From Tritrichomonas musculus (lineage: Eukaryota; Parabasalia; Tritrichomonadida; Tritrichomonadidae), in the NCBI GenBank assembly GCA_039105265.1, contig JAPFFF010000010.1, forward strand, positions 4,898,001 to 4,962,000: a DNA stretch of 64,000 nucleotides, given 5' to 3'. The notes below the pieces were generated by a model. The model made no database searches. It was not told the DNA's origin and was given only the letters and a program-made list of their open reading frames with translations. The translations under genes and the position numbers were made by a program. This document shows, in pieces, positions 29,455-37,955 of the stretch (its first letter is position 1; every line of letters begins with the position of its first letter).

Positions 29455-31137
29455 TTATTCAGGGGTTGTTAAATCATAAGGACCAATACGTACTGATGGT
29501 GGCATACCATTTGGTCTAATCAAAATACTAATTGATATATCTGTTAATAAGCATAATAATGGAGGCGTATCAACTTCCTTTCTAAATGGATTATCTGCCT
29601 TTTGACTACATATCAGTTCGAAGTTAATAGGTGCAAGACTTGAAAGACCTTGTTGATATGTTCCATCCGTTTCAGTTGGAAGACCTATGAAGAATGAGGA
29701 CCTATCATTTGGATAATAACCTGTTGTATTTTCATTATATTGATACTCATTAGCTAGACTTGCTATAACCTCTTTGTTAAATCCATTTTGCTCTCCATTC
29801 ATGTTCATTGCATTCTGGCAATATTCGAGGAACTCTGGATACTTACCATTAGTACCAAATGCTTTAGCAGGAATATTGTTGTAATTACCACAATTCATAT
29901 GAAATGCTTCAAACATAGGATTCTTGAAGTATGTCTTATGCGTATGCTTGAGTGGGAATAAGCAAAACATACTATCTACAAAATTAGGTGTAATAGTAAT
30001 AGTTGCTTTATCTTGTTCATTATTAAGAGGTCTTGTACAAGTGTAAAATGACATAATCTGTGTTGGGAATGTAAGTGGATGTTGTGGGTTAGCATATCTT
30101 TGAACAAGTGCTGTATATACAGATTCATGAATACCAAAACAAGGTATAATACTCGCGCATTCTTCAATGGAATAATCAACAACACTCCAAGTTCTCCAAT
30201 CACTGTAAATTGTTCGGTCAACTCTTTCCTTAGTCTTGTCAGCTCCTGTAATTTCATATGCCCCTCCATGATTTTCACCAACAGGTGGAAGATTGTTGGG
30301 GTCATTAATCTTATCCATTGCTATTTTTTCGGTACTTGTCCACATCCATATTGGTTCTCCAATAGGTCGAAATTCATTGGTAATTTCATCAACATTGAAG
30401 TCTTTCATTATATGTGGATTAGCAACCAAGCTCTTTTCAAAACCAACTGGACAATATACCATACCAGCTGTTGAAAAGTATAGACGTAATTCGATTTTAC
30501 CTGCAAATGCTGGCAAGTACTTGATATTAGATAATGGTAGGAATCGTCGTAAATCAATCTTTAATCTAATTGTTTCAGTGACGGAAGTCACATCTTTGTT
30601 AAGATTTGCAACAAAACCACATCTCCTTCCATGAGTATCATTCCAAATATCCTTATGTCTTGCTTTACTATATATATCAGCTCTTTTAGTAACTTCATTT
30701 GCACAACATGCAGTTAAAAAGGATTCTTCACATCCAAAGTTCTGGGTATAAAGCGTCATACCATTAGCTACAATTTCATACTTCTCAACAGCATCTCGAG
30801 CATCCTTAAAACCAAACCATACCTTACCAAAATTATAACCACTGACATTTTCTAAATCACTTAGAATTGGCTTGTCTATTTTTATCATCACTTTCATATC
30901 TGCTCGAATAAAGCCATTATATATATCTGCTGTATTATGTGTATTAGGAGAGATAATACATGTTGTATATGAACCACTCTTAATTGGTGGTGATGGTGAA
31001 TACGAAGTTTGTGGATTTAATGAGTATGCTTTATTTGTATCACTAAGTGAAATGCAATTATCGACAACATCAAAATAGGATGCAATTTGGGTACAAACCT
31101 CAGCTGAGGTTCTCATATATTGTTCCTTGTTGAGCAT
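29455..31137 (-). CDS. PY: Polinton major capsid protein (double jelly-roll type)
   Basis: 560 residues, near the usual size for Polinton major capsid proteins. It is soluble and beta-rich, with long loops and typical strand segments (GFIRADMKVMIKIDKP; AVEKYEIVANGMTLYTQNFG; LRLYFSTAGMVYCPVGFE; PINFELICSQK; ISISILIRPNGMP). Position supports the call: it lies in the co-oriented block with packaging ATPase, integrase and protease. It should assemble the shell around the element DNA. The call rests on size, composition, position and resemblance to trichomonad Maverick capsid genes as I remember them; no catalytic motif exists to confirm it. Confidence 0.82.
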   Translation of the reverse strand: MLNKEQYMRTSAEVCTQIASYFDVVDNCISLSDTNKAYSLNPQTSYSPSPPIKSGSYTTCIISPNTHNTADIYNGFIRADMKVMIKIDKPILSDLENVSGYNFGKVWFGFKDARDAVEKYEIVANGMTLYTQNFGCEESFLTACCANEVTKRADIYSKARHKDIWNDTHGRRCGFVANLNKDVTSVTETIRLKIDLRRFLPLSNIKYLPAFAGKIELRLYFSTAGMVYCPVGFEKSLVANPHIMKDFNVDEITNEFRPIGEPIWMWTSTEKIAMDKINDPNNLPPVGENHGGAYEITGADKTKERVDRTIYSDWRTWSVVDYSIEECASIIPCFGIHESVYTALVQRYANPQHPLTFPTQIMSFYTCTRPLNNEQDKATITITPNFVDSMFCLFPLKHTHKTYFKNPMFEAFHMNCGNYNNIPAKAFGTNGKYPEFLEYCQNAMNMNGEQNGFNKEVIASLANEYQYNENTTGYYPNDRSSFFIGLPTETDGTYQQGLSSLAPINFELICSQKADNPFRKEVDTPPLLCLLTDISISILIRPNGMPPSVRIGPYDLTTPE

Positions 31138-31155
31138 TTTTTAGATGAAAAAAAT

Positions 31156-31692
31156 TTACATCATATCTTCAAAGATGCGATTTCTCCTACCCATTATTCG
31201 TTGAGGAGGTATATATTGTTGTGGTGGTTCTTCATATTGTTGTGGTGGTTCTTCAGGAACATATTGTTGTCTTGGTTGACTCATTCTTTTATCAACAACC
31301 TCTTTTATCATTCGTCTCTGTTCTTTCTTTTCTCGACTTATCTTCATTTCTTCACCTAGTGATTTTAATTGTTTGAGTATTTCTTCATTCACAGTAGGGT
31401 CATATGTTTGTTGAGGTTTTCGTGGTTTTGGAGGTTTTCGTGCAGCTTTCGAACTTAATGACTTTCTGGGAGTTTCTTCAAAATCATCACTATTTGAGTT
31501 TTCTTGAGTTTCTTCGATATTTTCACTTTCTGAGTTTTCTTGAGAATCTTGACGAATTGGAGTTTTTCGGGGTTTTACTATATACTTGTCTTTCTTCTTT
31601 GTTGGCAAAACTTCCCAATCTGGGTCATCCCTTCCATTCAACCATTTATGAATAACCGCAAGTCTCTTAGAACCTGTTAGATGTTTTGACAT
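31156..31692 (-). CDS. Polinton Ser/Glu-rich basic protein, unknown
   Basis: 178 residues. The basic N-terminus (MSKHLTGSKRLAVIHKW, then VLPTKKKDKYIVKPRKTP) is followed by an acidic Ser/Asn tract (SENIEETQENSNSDDFEETP), a Lys/Pro stretch, a short coiled coil (EILKQLKSLGEEMKISREKK) and a Pro-Gln repeat tail (PPQQYEEPPQQYIPPQ). It looks intrinsically disordered, like core or linker proteins packaged with DNA, but this is inference. It lies 18 bp upstream of the capsid gene. Confidence 0.6.
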   Translation of the reverse strand: MSKHLTGSKRLAVIHKWLNGRDDPDWEVLPTKKKDKYIVKPRKTPIRQDSQENSESENIEETQENSNSDDFEETPRKSLSSKAARKPPKPRKPQQTYDPTVNEEILKQLKSLGEEMKISREKKEQRRMIKEVVDKRMSQPRQQYVPEEPPQQYEEPPQQYIPPQRIMGRRNRIFEDMM

Positions 31693-31741
31693 TTAAAAAT
31701 AAACAAAAAAAGTCCATAAATTGAGTTTTATTGAGTTTTCA

Positions 31742-32197
31742 TCAGATGTAAGTTCTCGCATGATTGTTTGTAGTAAATTCACTCTCTTTTAATGAATTAG
31801 ATGAAAATGTTGGCTTTTCAAGAGGTGCACCAACTGAATCGCCTTTTGCAGATTTATTAATTGATGACAAGGCAGTTTTCACATTTCCTTCTGGGACATA
31901 TTTTAATGCTGTGTCAGCTATGTTTGCTAATCTATTTCTTGTTTTATCGCTCAAGAAGCTTTCACCAAGACCTCTCGCAACTGAACCAATAACACCAGCA
32001 TGCTTGGTTAATCCACCTGCTGAAGCATCCAATAATTTACTTGCAAGACCTCCAGTAAAACTATCTGCAGCTCCCATTAATAATTTACCACCTAAACCTA
32101 CTCCTCCTTTTATTATCGTTTGCCATGGAGAAAATTCTTTTTGTTTAGCATAATTTGGCTTCCAATAATCTTCTTCTGAATGACGTTGAATTCCCAT
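31742..32197 (-). CDS. Polinton Gly-rich amphipathic minor virion protein (candidate)
   Basis: 151 residues. The first ~25 residues are polar; then comes a Gly/Ala/Leu-rich amphipathic stretch (WQTIIKGGVGLGGKLLMGAA, then DSFTGGLASKLLDASAGGL). The rest is soluble and Ser/Asn-rich. A short N-terminal peptide, a possible adenain-like cut site (IKGG before V) and an amphipathic Gly-rich helix resemble the layout of adenovirus protein VI, which disrupts membranes. Position between capsid and ATPase genes fits. Homology is not shown; this is an analogy. Confidence 0.6.
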   Translation of the reverse strand: MGIQRHSEEDYWKPNYAKQKEFSPWQTIIKGGVGLGGKLLMGAADSFTGGLASKLLDASAGGLTKHAGVIGSVARGLGESFLSDKTRNRLANIADTALKYVPEGNVKTALSSINKSAKGDSVGAPLEKPTFSSNSLKESEFTTNNHARTYI

Positions 32198-32215
32198 TTA
32201 AAAAATAATAAAAAA

Positions 32216-33082
32216 TTATTCAAAATAGTACTTATTAGCAGAAATATTCATTACGAATTTTTCATGTGGTTCTTTATGTTGTAGGTACTCAGCTACTGTC
32301 TGTTTAGTATTTAATGAGTTATTTGTTTGTTGCAACAAGCTCGTAAAATCTTCCTCACTATATCCTGTATAACATATGATATCTGTTGCTAACCTTTTAG
32401 CATTCATATGAACAAATCGAATTGTTTGTATTGCCATGATACATGTTAAATTATAGTGTCTTGTTTTGGTTAACAACTTGATAAATTCACTATTACCATT
32501 CTTTAATAAATCACTACCTGCACAATCATCTAGTATCAATAATGTATTATATGGATATGATGATGTTTCATACTTGACGAGCTTATTTGCTATATATATT
32601 ATTTTATCATTGAGCTCATTTAAATGATGCTTCTCAATGAGCCTCCTCATTTCGTCATTGGTCTCTTTCATTCGAGATAGTACATATTTGACAATGGCAT
32701 AATACTTTATCTTTCTTCGAAGATGTCGTTTTAGATAACTCATTAATTCTCTTTCCTTTACATAATCGATTCTTGATTGTATCTGTTTATTAAGTGTTTC
32801 AGCTGTTTTATCCATTTTACCAGAGCTTGAGCAAAATATTATCTTTTGGTAGTATGGATGTTTAAACAACCTCTCTGTTATCATAATATGTCTCCATATC
32901 CAAAAACTTTTACCAGCACCTGGTTTACCAATTAAAAAGTATATACCGTTTGTGCTAAAAGGATAATCAGGTGATAATGGTTTAATTAATGCTCCATCTA
33001 TTTCTTTCATGTTCTTCCGTAAGGTTTCTTTAATCAATGTTTCTACTTTATTTATTAGTTCTGCACTTGGGGGTTCATCCAT
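32216..33082 (-). CDS. ATP: Polinton genome-packaging ATPase (A32/FtsK-HerA type)
   Basis: 288 residues. Walker A is GKPGAGKS at residues 52-59, preceded by the strand GIYFLI. Walker B is TLLILDDCAG near residue 184, and a downstream Gln-containing strand (CIMAIQTIRF) fits the sensor region. This is the packaging motor found in Polintons, adintoviruses and large DNA viruses; it would pump element DNA into the capsid. The start is 10 bp from the stop of the integrase gene upstream. Confidence 0.93.
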   Translation of the reverse strand: MDEPPSAELINKVETLIKETLRKNMKEIDGALIKPLSPDYPFSTNGIYFLIGKPGAGKSFWIWRHIMITERLFKHPYYQKIIFCSSSGKMDKTAETLNKQIQSRIDYVKERELMSYLKRHLRRKIKYYAIVKYVLSRMKETNDEMRRLIEKHHLNELNDKIIYIANKLVKYETSSYPYNTLLILDDCAGSDLLKNGNSEFIKLLTKTRHYNLTCIMAIQTIRFVHMNAKRLATDIICYTGYSEEDFTSLLQQTNNSLNTKQTVAEYLQHKEPHEKFVMNISANKYYFE

Positions 33083-33092
33083 TTACAAATTT

Positions 33093-34211
33093 TTAAATGT
33101 ATTTCATAATTTTATCTGGTATTGGTTCTCCTTTCTTCTTTTGTTCCAACCAATATTGTCTTTCTGCTGTACCAAGTACTAATGGATTACCTCTCCTTAC
33201 ATCTCTAATAGTTTGTCTAGCAAAGGCATCATCACCTTCGACTCCTTCCCATTTTAAATCATACTTACCAGTATCTTCATCAAAGTTATATATTTTTTCA
33301 ATAATACCTTCTTTACCTTCATTTAGTCTTTCAGCTACTTTAATCCTTTTGTCTCTTGTCCTTAACAACCTATATCCAGGGAATGAACTTGTTGAACCAT
33401 CTTTGGACTTGACCACAAACTGGTTACCTTTTTGTGAGTCAACTATATAAGACTCATTAGACAAATTACTTCTTCTTTTACCAAATGGTTCTTTTTCGAG
33501 TACTAACCTGACCTTCTCACCTGGATTAAAATGATATGGGTTAATGCGTGCATTCTTTTGGATGTACTTTATTTCATCCTCTGGAGTAATATCATTAGGT
33601 GCTTTATTATCTAAAGACCTATGAGGAGAGTTATTATATATGTTTACCAAATCATGCATCTCCTTTGGTTGAATAAACCTATTTTCACCAATAGCATCTC
33701 TTATAGTTCTCATAAATCTATTAATAATGCCAAGTACATTATGGTTATTCTCAGTTGTTGTTCGGTATTTTATGTTCTTCTCTCTCATGAAGTCTAATAC
33801 AGTTGATGATAAATATGCAGCATCCTCATCACTTGTTATTGAATATACATGAGGTACATCATTAACAAATTTATGAAGTGCTGCCAATACTTCCCTTGCT
33901 CCTTTACCATTCATAGGATATGCATATGCTTTTCGAGTGTTGATATTGATGAACATTAGATAATTCAACCCACCTGCCTCTTTATTGTTAATGAAGGTAT
34001 CCATTTGATAACCATCAGGGTGTTTCGATACGATAGGTATATATTGTGCTTTTGGTACTCTCTTATCATGTACTACTCTTTCATCAAAGTATTTCTTTGC
34101 TTCCTCTTCATTCAGATTCTCTTGTTTTGCCATGCTAAGGTATTTGTCCAAGGTCCTCCATTTAGCTTTGTTGTATAATTTTTCATATGGGCTTGGTTCT
34201 TCTTTACTCAT
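33093..34211 (-). CDS. INT: Polinton retrovirus-like integrase
   Basis: 372 residues. The RNase-H-fold DDE core runs from ~60 to ~215: the first Asp in YQMDTF (~69), the second in SDEDAAY (~127), then an ENNHNVLGIINRF helix near 155-165 and the typical NSPHRSLDNKAPNDIT ending. The C-terminal region contains a small SH3/chromo-like module (GIIEKIYNF, then YDLKWEG, ~300-320) as seen in chromo-integrases of Mavericks. It catalyses end joining of the linear element to chromosomal DNA. It is tightly packed, with 6 bp to the upstream gene and 10 bp to ATP. Confidence 0.93.
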   Translation of the reverse strand: MSKEEPSPYEKLYNKAKWRTLDKYLSMAKQENLNEEEAKKYFDERVVHDKRVPKAQYIPIVSKHPDGYQMDTFINNKEAGGLNYLMFININTRKAYAYPMNGKGAREVLAALHKFVNDVPHVYSITSDEDAAYLSSTVLDFMREKNIKYRTTTENNHNVLGIINRFMRTIRDAIGENRFIQPKEMHDLVNIYNNSPHRSLDNKAPNDITPEDEIKYIQKNARINPYHFNPGEKVRLVLEKEPFGKRRSNLSNESYIVDSQKGNQFVVKSKDGSTSSFPGYRLLRTRDKRIKVAERLNEGKEGIIEKIYNFDEDTGKYDLKWEGVEGDDAFARQTIRDVRRGNPLVLGTAERQYWLEQKKKGEPIPDKIMKYI

Positions 34212-34217
34212 TTATTT

Positions 34218-35219
34218 TTAAATAAACATCTTATCATATTGAAGGAATTGCATTTCGATAACAAATGAATCATTTGGAGGTAGTTTGGTTGGACAATAAT
34301 AATGAACATCACTATAGAAGTCTATCCAAAACCTTTGGTCCATTGAGTTTAACTTGAAGTATTTAATAGGACTATATTCAACATCGCTATTTCCTATATA
34401 ATTATGTAATGCTTGTTCACCTATCGATGAATATATTTTGCATGATTGTCTGTCCCATATATTATCGAATATTAATTCCTTACTCCATGTTTGATATTTT
34501 TCTGGTTTATTTTGAAATATGCCATTACCTATATTAAACACATCTGCAAAATCATCATTCCAGGATTTAAGTTTGAAAAAGTTCATATATGGTGCGGTAT
34601 ACTCCCAATCTTGTTCATTCTTACTGTTAGTATAGTAGTATTTATGATTCTCTGCTTTATTTCTTTCTGTATAAATAATTTCATGAAAACCATTTTTATC
34701 ATAATATCCATCTGTTTGTATATCTCTATCCTGTATATTGTCATCATTTTGAACAAATTTGTCTAATGAAGAAGTTTTAATGTATGACTTGAATGCATGA
34801 TTAACTGCATCAAAAAATCCACGTAAATCTCCATCGATTGACACCCAATCAATGACTTTGAAGAATCCATATTCATGATTAGTACCAGTTATATAGTCTT
34901 CTTTTAGTGTTCCATCATTCCATGTTCCACCACAGACAAACTCATATGTTTTCTTATGTATCTTATATATTTCAATCTCTACTTCCATTTTGCGTCGTCT
35001 CTTAATGATATGTGCTGAACGAACGCCAACAATAGATTCCCCTTTGTTTGCAGTTGACCATTCTGGTGGGAAATTAAACCAATACCTATTAAACTTAGCT
35101 TTATCATGTTGAGCATCCTCAAGGAAGTAGGCTGTTTCGATTGGAAGAGGTGTATTACCATCATTAACTATATTATCTCGATTAGGATAAAGAGTTTTAA
35201 CACTTGGTGGTAATTCCAT
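34218..35219 (-). CDS. Polinton conserved-position protein, possible penton/minor capsid
   Basis: 333 residues, ATG of MELPPSVKTLYPNRD. Soluble, aromatic- and Asn-rich, strongly beta in character (RYWFNFPPEWSTANKGESIV; MEVEIEIYKIHKKTYEFVC) and ending DSFVIEMQFLQYDKMFI. Location between protease and integrase genes and an all-beta look would suit a minor capsid (PX-type) protein. No signature motif was seen; the 21,190 gene is an alternative candidate for that role. Confidence 0.68.
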   Translation of the reverse strand: MELPPSVKTLYPNRDNIVNDGNTPLPIETAYFLEDAQHDKAKFNRYWFNFPPEWSTANKGESIVGVRSAHIIKRRRKMEVEIEIYKIHKKTYEFVCGGTWNDGTLKEDYITGTNHEYGFFKVIDWVSIDGDLRGFFDAVNHAFKSYIKTSSLDKFVQNDDNIQDRDIQTDGYYDKNGFHEIIYTERNKAENHKYYYTNSKNEQDWEYTAPYMNFFKLKSWNDDFADVFNIGNGIFQNKPEKYQTWSKELIFDNIWDRQSCKIYSSIGEQALHNYIGNSDVEYSPIKYFKLNSMDQRFWIDFYSDVHYYCPTKLPPNDSFVIEMQFLQYDKMFI

Positions 35220-35240
35220 TTCGAGTTGAATAAAAAGTCT

Positions 35241-36788
35241 TTATTTATATACAACATCTGTTTCTAATTCATTGTTTTGAAGTTCTCGAAGTATTCTCTT
35301 TCTAATATCTGGCATATTGCGTTGTTTAAACTTACCATTTCCTTCATGCAAAAAGGTACGACAAGATTCCATTAGAAACACTCCACAATCCTTGTTATTC
35401 CTTTGACTAGGTACATCATAATATTTTGCTTTTAACTTACCTGTTCCTGAAATATTGATCCACTTATTAAGTGTCTTTACCTCTGGTGCCATTGACTTAT
35501 TCTCAGAGTCATAGCATTCGATTATTTTCTTTGAATATCGAACAATACATAAAACCCAATGTTCTCCATCTGAACAAATGGGGACAAATACTTTATCGAA
35601 ATGTGAAAATGACTGTTTACCTGAGATAGGACTTTTCATCAGTTCATGTATTTTTTCCATATCATTAGTCTCATATGCTCTAGAAAGGAGGGTATAAAAT
35701 GCAGTAGGTAAAACCAATATTTTCTTTTTATCAAACTCTGCCTCATTTTGACCAGGTTGTTTATTCAATCTCTTTCCTTTGTTATATAGAAGTTTCAAGT
35801 AGTCATCAATAACATCTTCTTCTATATTTTCATCATTGACTAAACTCCTCCAATCATGAATTTTATGACGTCTTTGGTCTACTGTATACTCTCCTGTCTT
35901 CTGTGGTGTCATACGGGGTTCTCTTGGAGGAGGACTAGTACCTCGAGAGGTATGTGATGATGGAAACTGTGGAGGTGGTGATGAAGGAGGAGGAGGTGGT
36001 GGAGGTGGAGGTGAAGGTGAACGAGGTCGTTTTGATTTTGTCTTAGGTTGTTTTGATTTTTTCTTAGGTCTATCATCCTCGTCTAAATTTGTACTACTTT
36101 GAAGTAAAAGTTGAATTCTGTTTTGATTTTGGTCCCTTGTTGGTGGCTCAACATTTGTGGGTCGGTTCCTACCGATTTTCCTAAGGTTAAGATGATAATC
36201 ATTTCGATTTAAAGTTGGAGGTCTGGGTAATGGAGCCAATTCTGGTATATCATCTGTTTGAATACCTCTAGTTTTATATTCTTTCTTATCACTTTTCAAT
36301 GTTCTTTCTTTCATCTGCTCTCTCAGTTCTCTAGCTGCTTGTTTTTCCTCCTCAGTCTTCATTCGAGATATCCTTATGTTGATAATATCATAATGTAATT
36401 TTATCTCTGTTAATATACCTGTTGTTGATTCCTGGAGAGTATATTGATATGGCTTTAATACTGTTATGTAATGTCCATGTTCATCTTTATCATCTTGATT
36501 TTTCTTAATTGCAAAAACACAACCTGTAAATTTTGCTTTTGGTCTCTCTCTCTTGAGTCTATTAGCAAATTCAAGTACGTCTTTAAAAGCTATACTAGTA
36601 TTTAAATATGTCTCATATAATTTTTGTAGATTTATTTGATTATTAGAGAACTTCCATATAGTTTGACCCAAACCTCTTGTTAATCTTGCAACATCTCTAT
36701 CAACTAGTTTAGGTCGAAATTTAAAAGTACATTGTAGTAGTTGTATTTTATTGTTAGGTTTAGTTTGTGTGCCTTTATCACTTGTCAT
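35241..36788 (-). CDS. PRO: Polinton adenain/Ulp1-like cysteine protease with long N-terminal extension
   Basis: About 515 residues from the ATG of MTSDKGTQTKPN; an in-frame ATG three codons upstream is possible. The C-terminal ~130 residues carry the C48 clan layout in order: His in GEHWVLCIV (~410), Asp in CYDSEN (~423), and Gln..Cys in PSQRNNKDCGVF (~465-471). Related enzymes mature virion proteins in adenoviruses and Polintons. The N-terminal half has a Lys/Arg-rich linker and a run of about ten prolines near residue 270. It also has two TQT/IQT motifs (GTQTK near the start and GIQTD near 180). It is divergent from the 36,804 gene with 15 bp between starts. Confidence 0.92.
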   Translation of the reverse strand: MTSDKGTQTKPNNKIQLLQCTFKFRPKLVDRDVARLTRGLGQTIWKFSNNQINLQKLYETYLNTSIAFKDVLEFANRLKRERPKAKFTGCVFAIKKNQDDKDEHGHYITVLKPYQYTLQESTTGILTEIKLHYDIINIRISRMKTEEEKQAARELREQMKERTLKSDKKEYKTRGIQTDDIPELAPLPRPPTLNRNDYHLNLRKIGRNRPTNVEPPTRDQNQNRIQLLLQSSTNLDEDDRPKKKSKQPKTKSKRPRSPSPPPPPPPPPSSPPPQFPSSHTSRGTSPPPREPRMTPQKTGEYTVDQRRHKIHDWRSLVNDENIEEDVIDDYLKLLYNKGKRLNKQPGQNEAEFDKKKILVLPTAFYTLLSRAYETNDMEKIHELMKSPISGKQSFSHFDKVFVPICSDGEHWVLCIVRYSKKIIECYDSENKSMAPEVKTLNKWINISGTGKLKAKYYDVPSQRNNKDCGVFLMESCRTFLHEGNGKFKQRNMPDIRKRILRELQNNELETDVVYK

Positions 36789-36803
36789 TTTTATCATTAT
36801 AAA

Positions 36804-37055
36804 ATGTCTCAATCAGACCGTATGTATATCCTCGTTAGAATTCTATCGAACATCCATGAATATAGTGTAGAGAGTGATGAAACTAGAAGAAAAAAATTGA
36901 TGAAGACTATAAAAGAATTATCAGCTCAGTATTTCAAACCTGAACATCTTCAAATAATGAGGATAGATAATGATGTTGATTTTTTAGGTCGAATTGAACA
37001 CTTTGCTTTGGAGTTCTTAGAACTATATATAGTTAATCTGCCCTCGCATTTATAA
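36804..37055 (+). CDS. Polinton small helical protein, unknown (83 aa)
   Basis: Starts at the ATG of MSQSDRMYILVRILSNIHEY; the frame upstream has only a TTG. It is predicted as an all-helical acidic/basic mixture ending ALEFLELYIVNLPSHL. Its last 23 bp overlap the HNH gene tail-to-tail. Family not recognised. Confidence 0.55.
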   Translation: MSQSDRMYILVRILSNIHEYSVESDETRRKKLMKTIKELSAQYFKPEHLQIMRIDNDVDFLGRIEHFALEFLELYIVNLPSHL

Positions 37056-37368
37056 TTTTAGGCATATCCCTGTTATAGTTACTATCAGTTGGGGTTATCC
37101 ATCTTAAGTTGCTTAGATGGTAGTCAGCCCTATTCCTATTGATATGGTCTACCTCTATTTTATGTTGTGGGTCATCATTAGGTATGAACTGTCTTGCTAT
37201 AAGTACATGTTTCAAGTAGTAGTCGCCATTTAGACATACACGTATATACCCCTTAATATGTTTTGCATCTTTGCATATAAAATGATTACTCTTACGTCTT
37301 ATAGTAAAGGGGTACCTATTCAATATCTCATAGTCGTTAGTAAAGCCTTTGAGTGGCACAAATGACAT
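37033..37368 (-). CDS. HNH endonuclease carried by the Polinton
   Basis: 111 residues. A NUMOD4-like N-terminus (GFTNDYEILNRYPFTIRRKS) is followed by the HNH core: HVLIARQFIPND, VDHINRNRADYHLSNLRWIT. The His, Asn and His/Asn residues of the betabetaalpha-metal nuclease are present. Such small NUMOD-HNH proteins are free-standing homing endonucleases in phages and giant viruses. Here the protein may cut a competitor's locus or aid processing; the role is unknown. It overlaps the neighbouring gene's 3' end, as homing genes often do not, so it looks well integrated. Confidence 0.9.
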   Translation of the reverse strand: MSFVPLKGFTNDYEILNRYPFTIRRKSNHFICKDAKHIKGYIRVCLNGDYYLKHVLIARQFIPNDDPQHKIEVDHINRNRADYHLSNLRWITPTDSNYNRDMPKIINARAD

Positions 37369-37419
37369 TTTCTCACTTTTTGAATGATTTAAATATTTTC
37401 ATTTCATTTTTATTTTTGT

Positions 37420-37665
37420 ATGAGCAAGTGGGGGACAATCATTGTTGAAGGAATTGATGATAAAGGACCTCTTTATTATCCTCTCGATGACAAAGAAAAA
37501 AACGTTATCAAGTTTCCAAAGAAAAAAAAGCGAGTAAACTTGTATAAAAACTATTATGAACATCAAGAGAAAGAAGAAGAAGAGAAAGAAGAACTTCTAG
37601 ATGTAGGTGTTCAAACTGAAAAAACTGAACTACCTCATATAGACGAACTACTTAGTAAAATTTAA
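37420..37665 (+). CDS. Polinton small acidic/basic protein with GVQTE motif
   Basis: 81 residues, ATG of MSKWGTIIVEGIDDKG. It has a short beta-like start, then a basic strip (KFPKKKKRVNLYKNYYEHQE), then an acidic run leading to LLDVGVQTEKTELPHIDELL. The GVQTE motif matches the one in the 28,444 gene. Disordered-looking; family not recognised. It is divergent from the HNH gene. Confidence 0.6.
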   Translation: MSKWGTIIVEGIDDKGPLYYPLDDKEKNVIKFPKKKKRVNLYKNYYEHQEKEEEEKEELLDVGVQTEKTELPHIDELLSKI

Positions 37666-37706
37666 CTTCTTTTATTTTATTGTTATTTTTTTTATTTTTG
37701 TCTTAA

Positions 37707-37955
37707 ATGAATAGCGCTCTTAACGGACTGAATAATGACGCAGAAGCTCTATATGCAAGATTTAAAGTTATTAAAGACAAGATATTTGGAAAATGTATGA
37801 ATGAAGATGATGATAAAATAGCTAGTCAATTCGATATAATGATAAATATAATCAAGTCATACAAAGAACTCTTTGAAGACATTGAAAAAGCTAAGTTATT
37901 ATTGAAGTCAATTGGTGCACGTATCTCTATAGCTGAACATCAAAATAGACTATGA
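37707..37955 (+). CDS. Polinton small helical protein, unknown (82 aa)
   Basis: ATG of MNSALNGLNNDAEALYARFK in a cttaaATG context. Two or three amphipathic helices (IASQFDIMINIIKSYKELFE; IEKAKLLLKSIGARISIAEH) suggest a small helical bundle or oligomerising protein. It ends at the inner edge of the right TIR. Family not recognised. Confidence 0.58.
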   Translation: MNSALNGLNNDAEALYARFKVIKDKIFGKCMNEDDDKIASQFDIMINIIKSYKELFEDIEKAKLLLKSIGARISIAEHQNRL

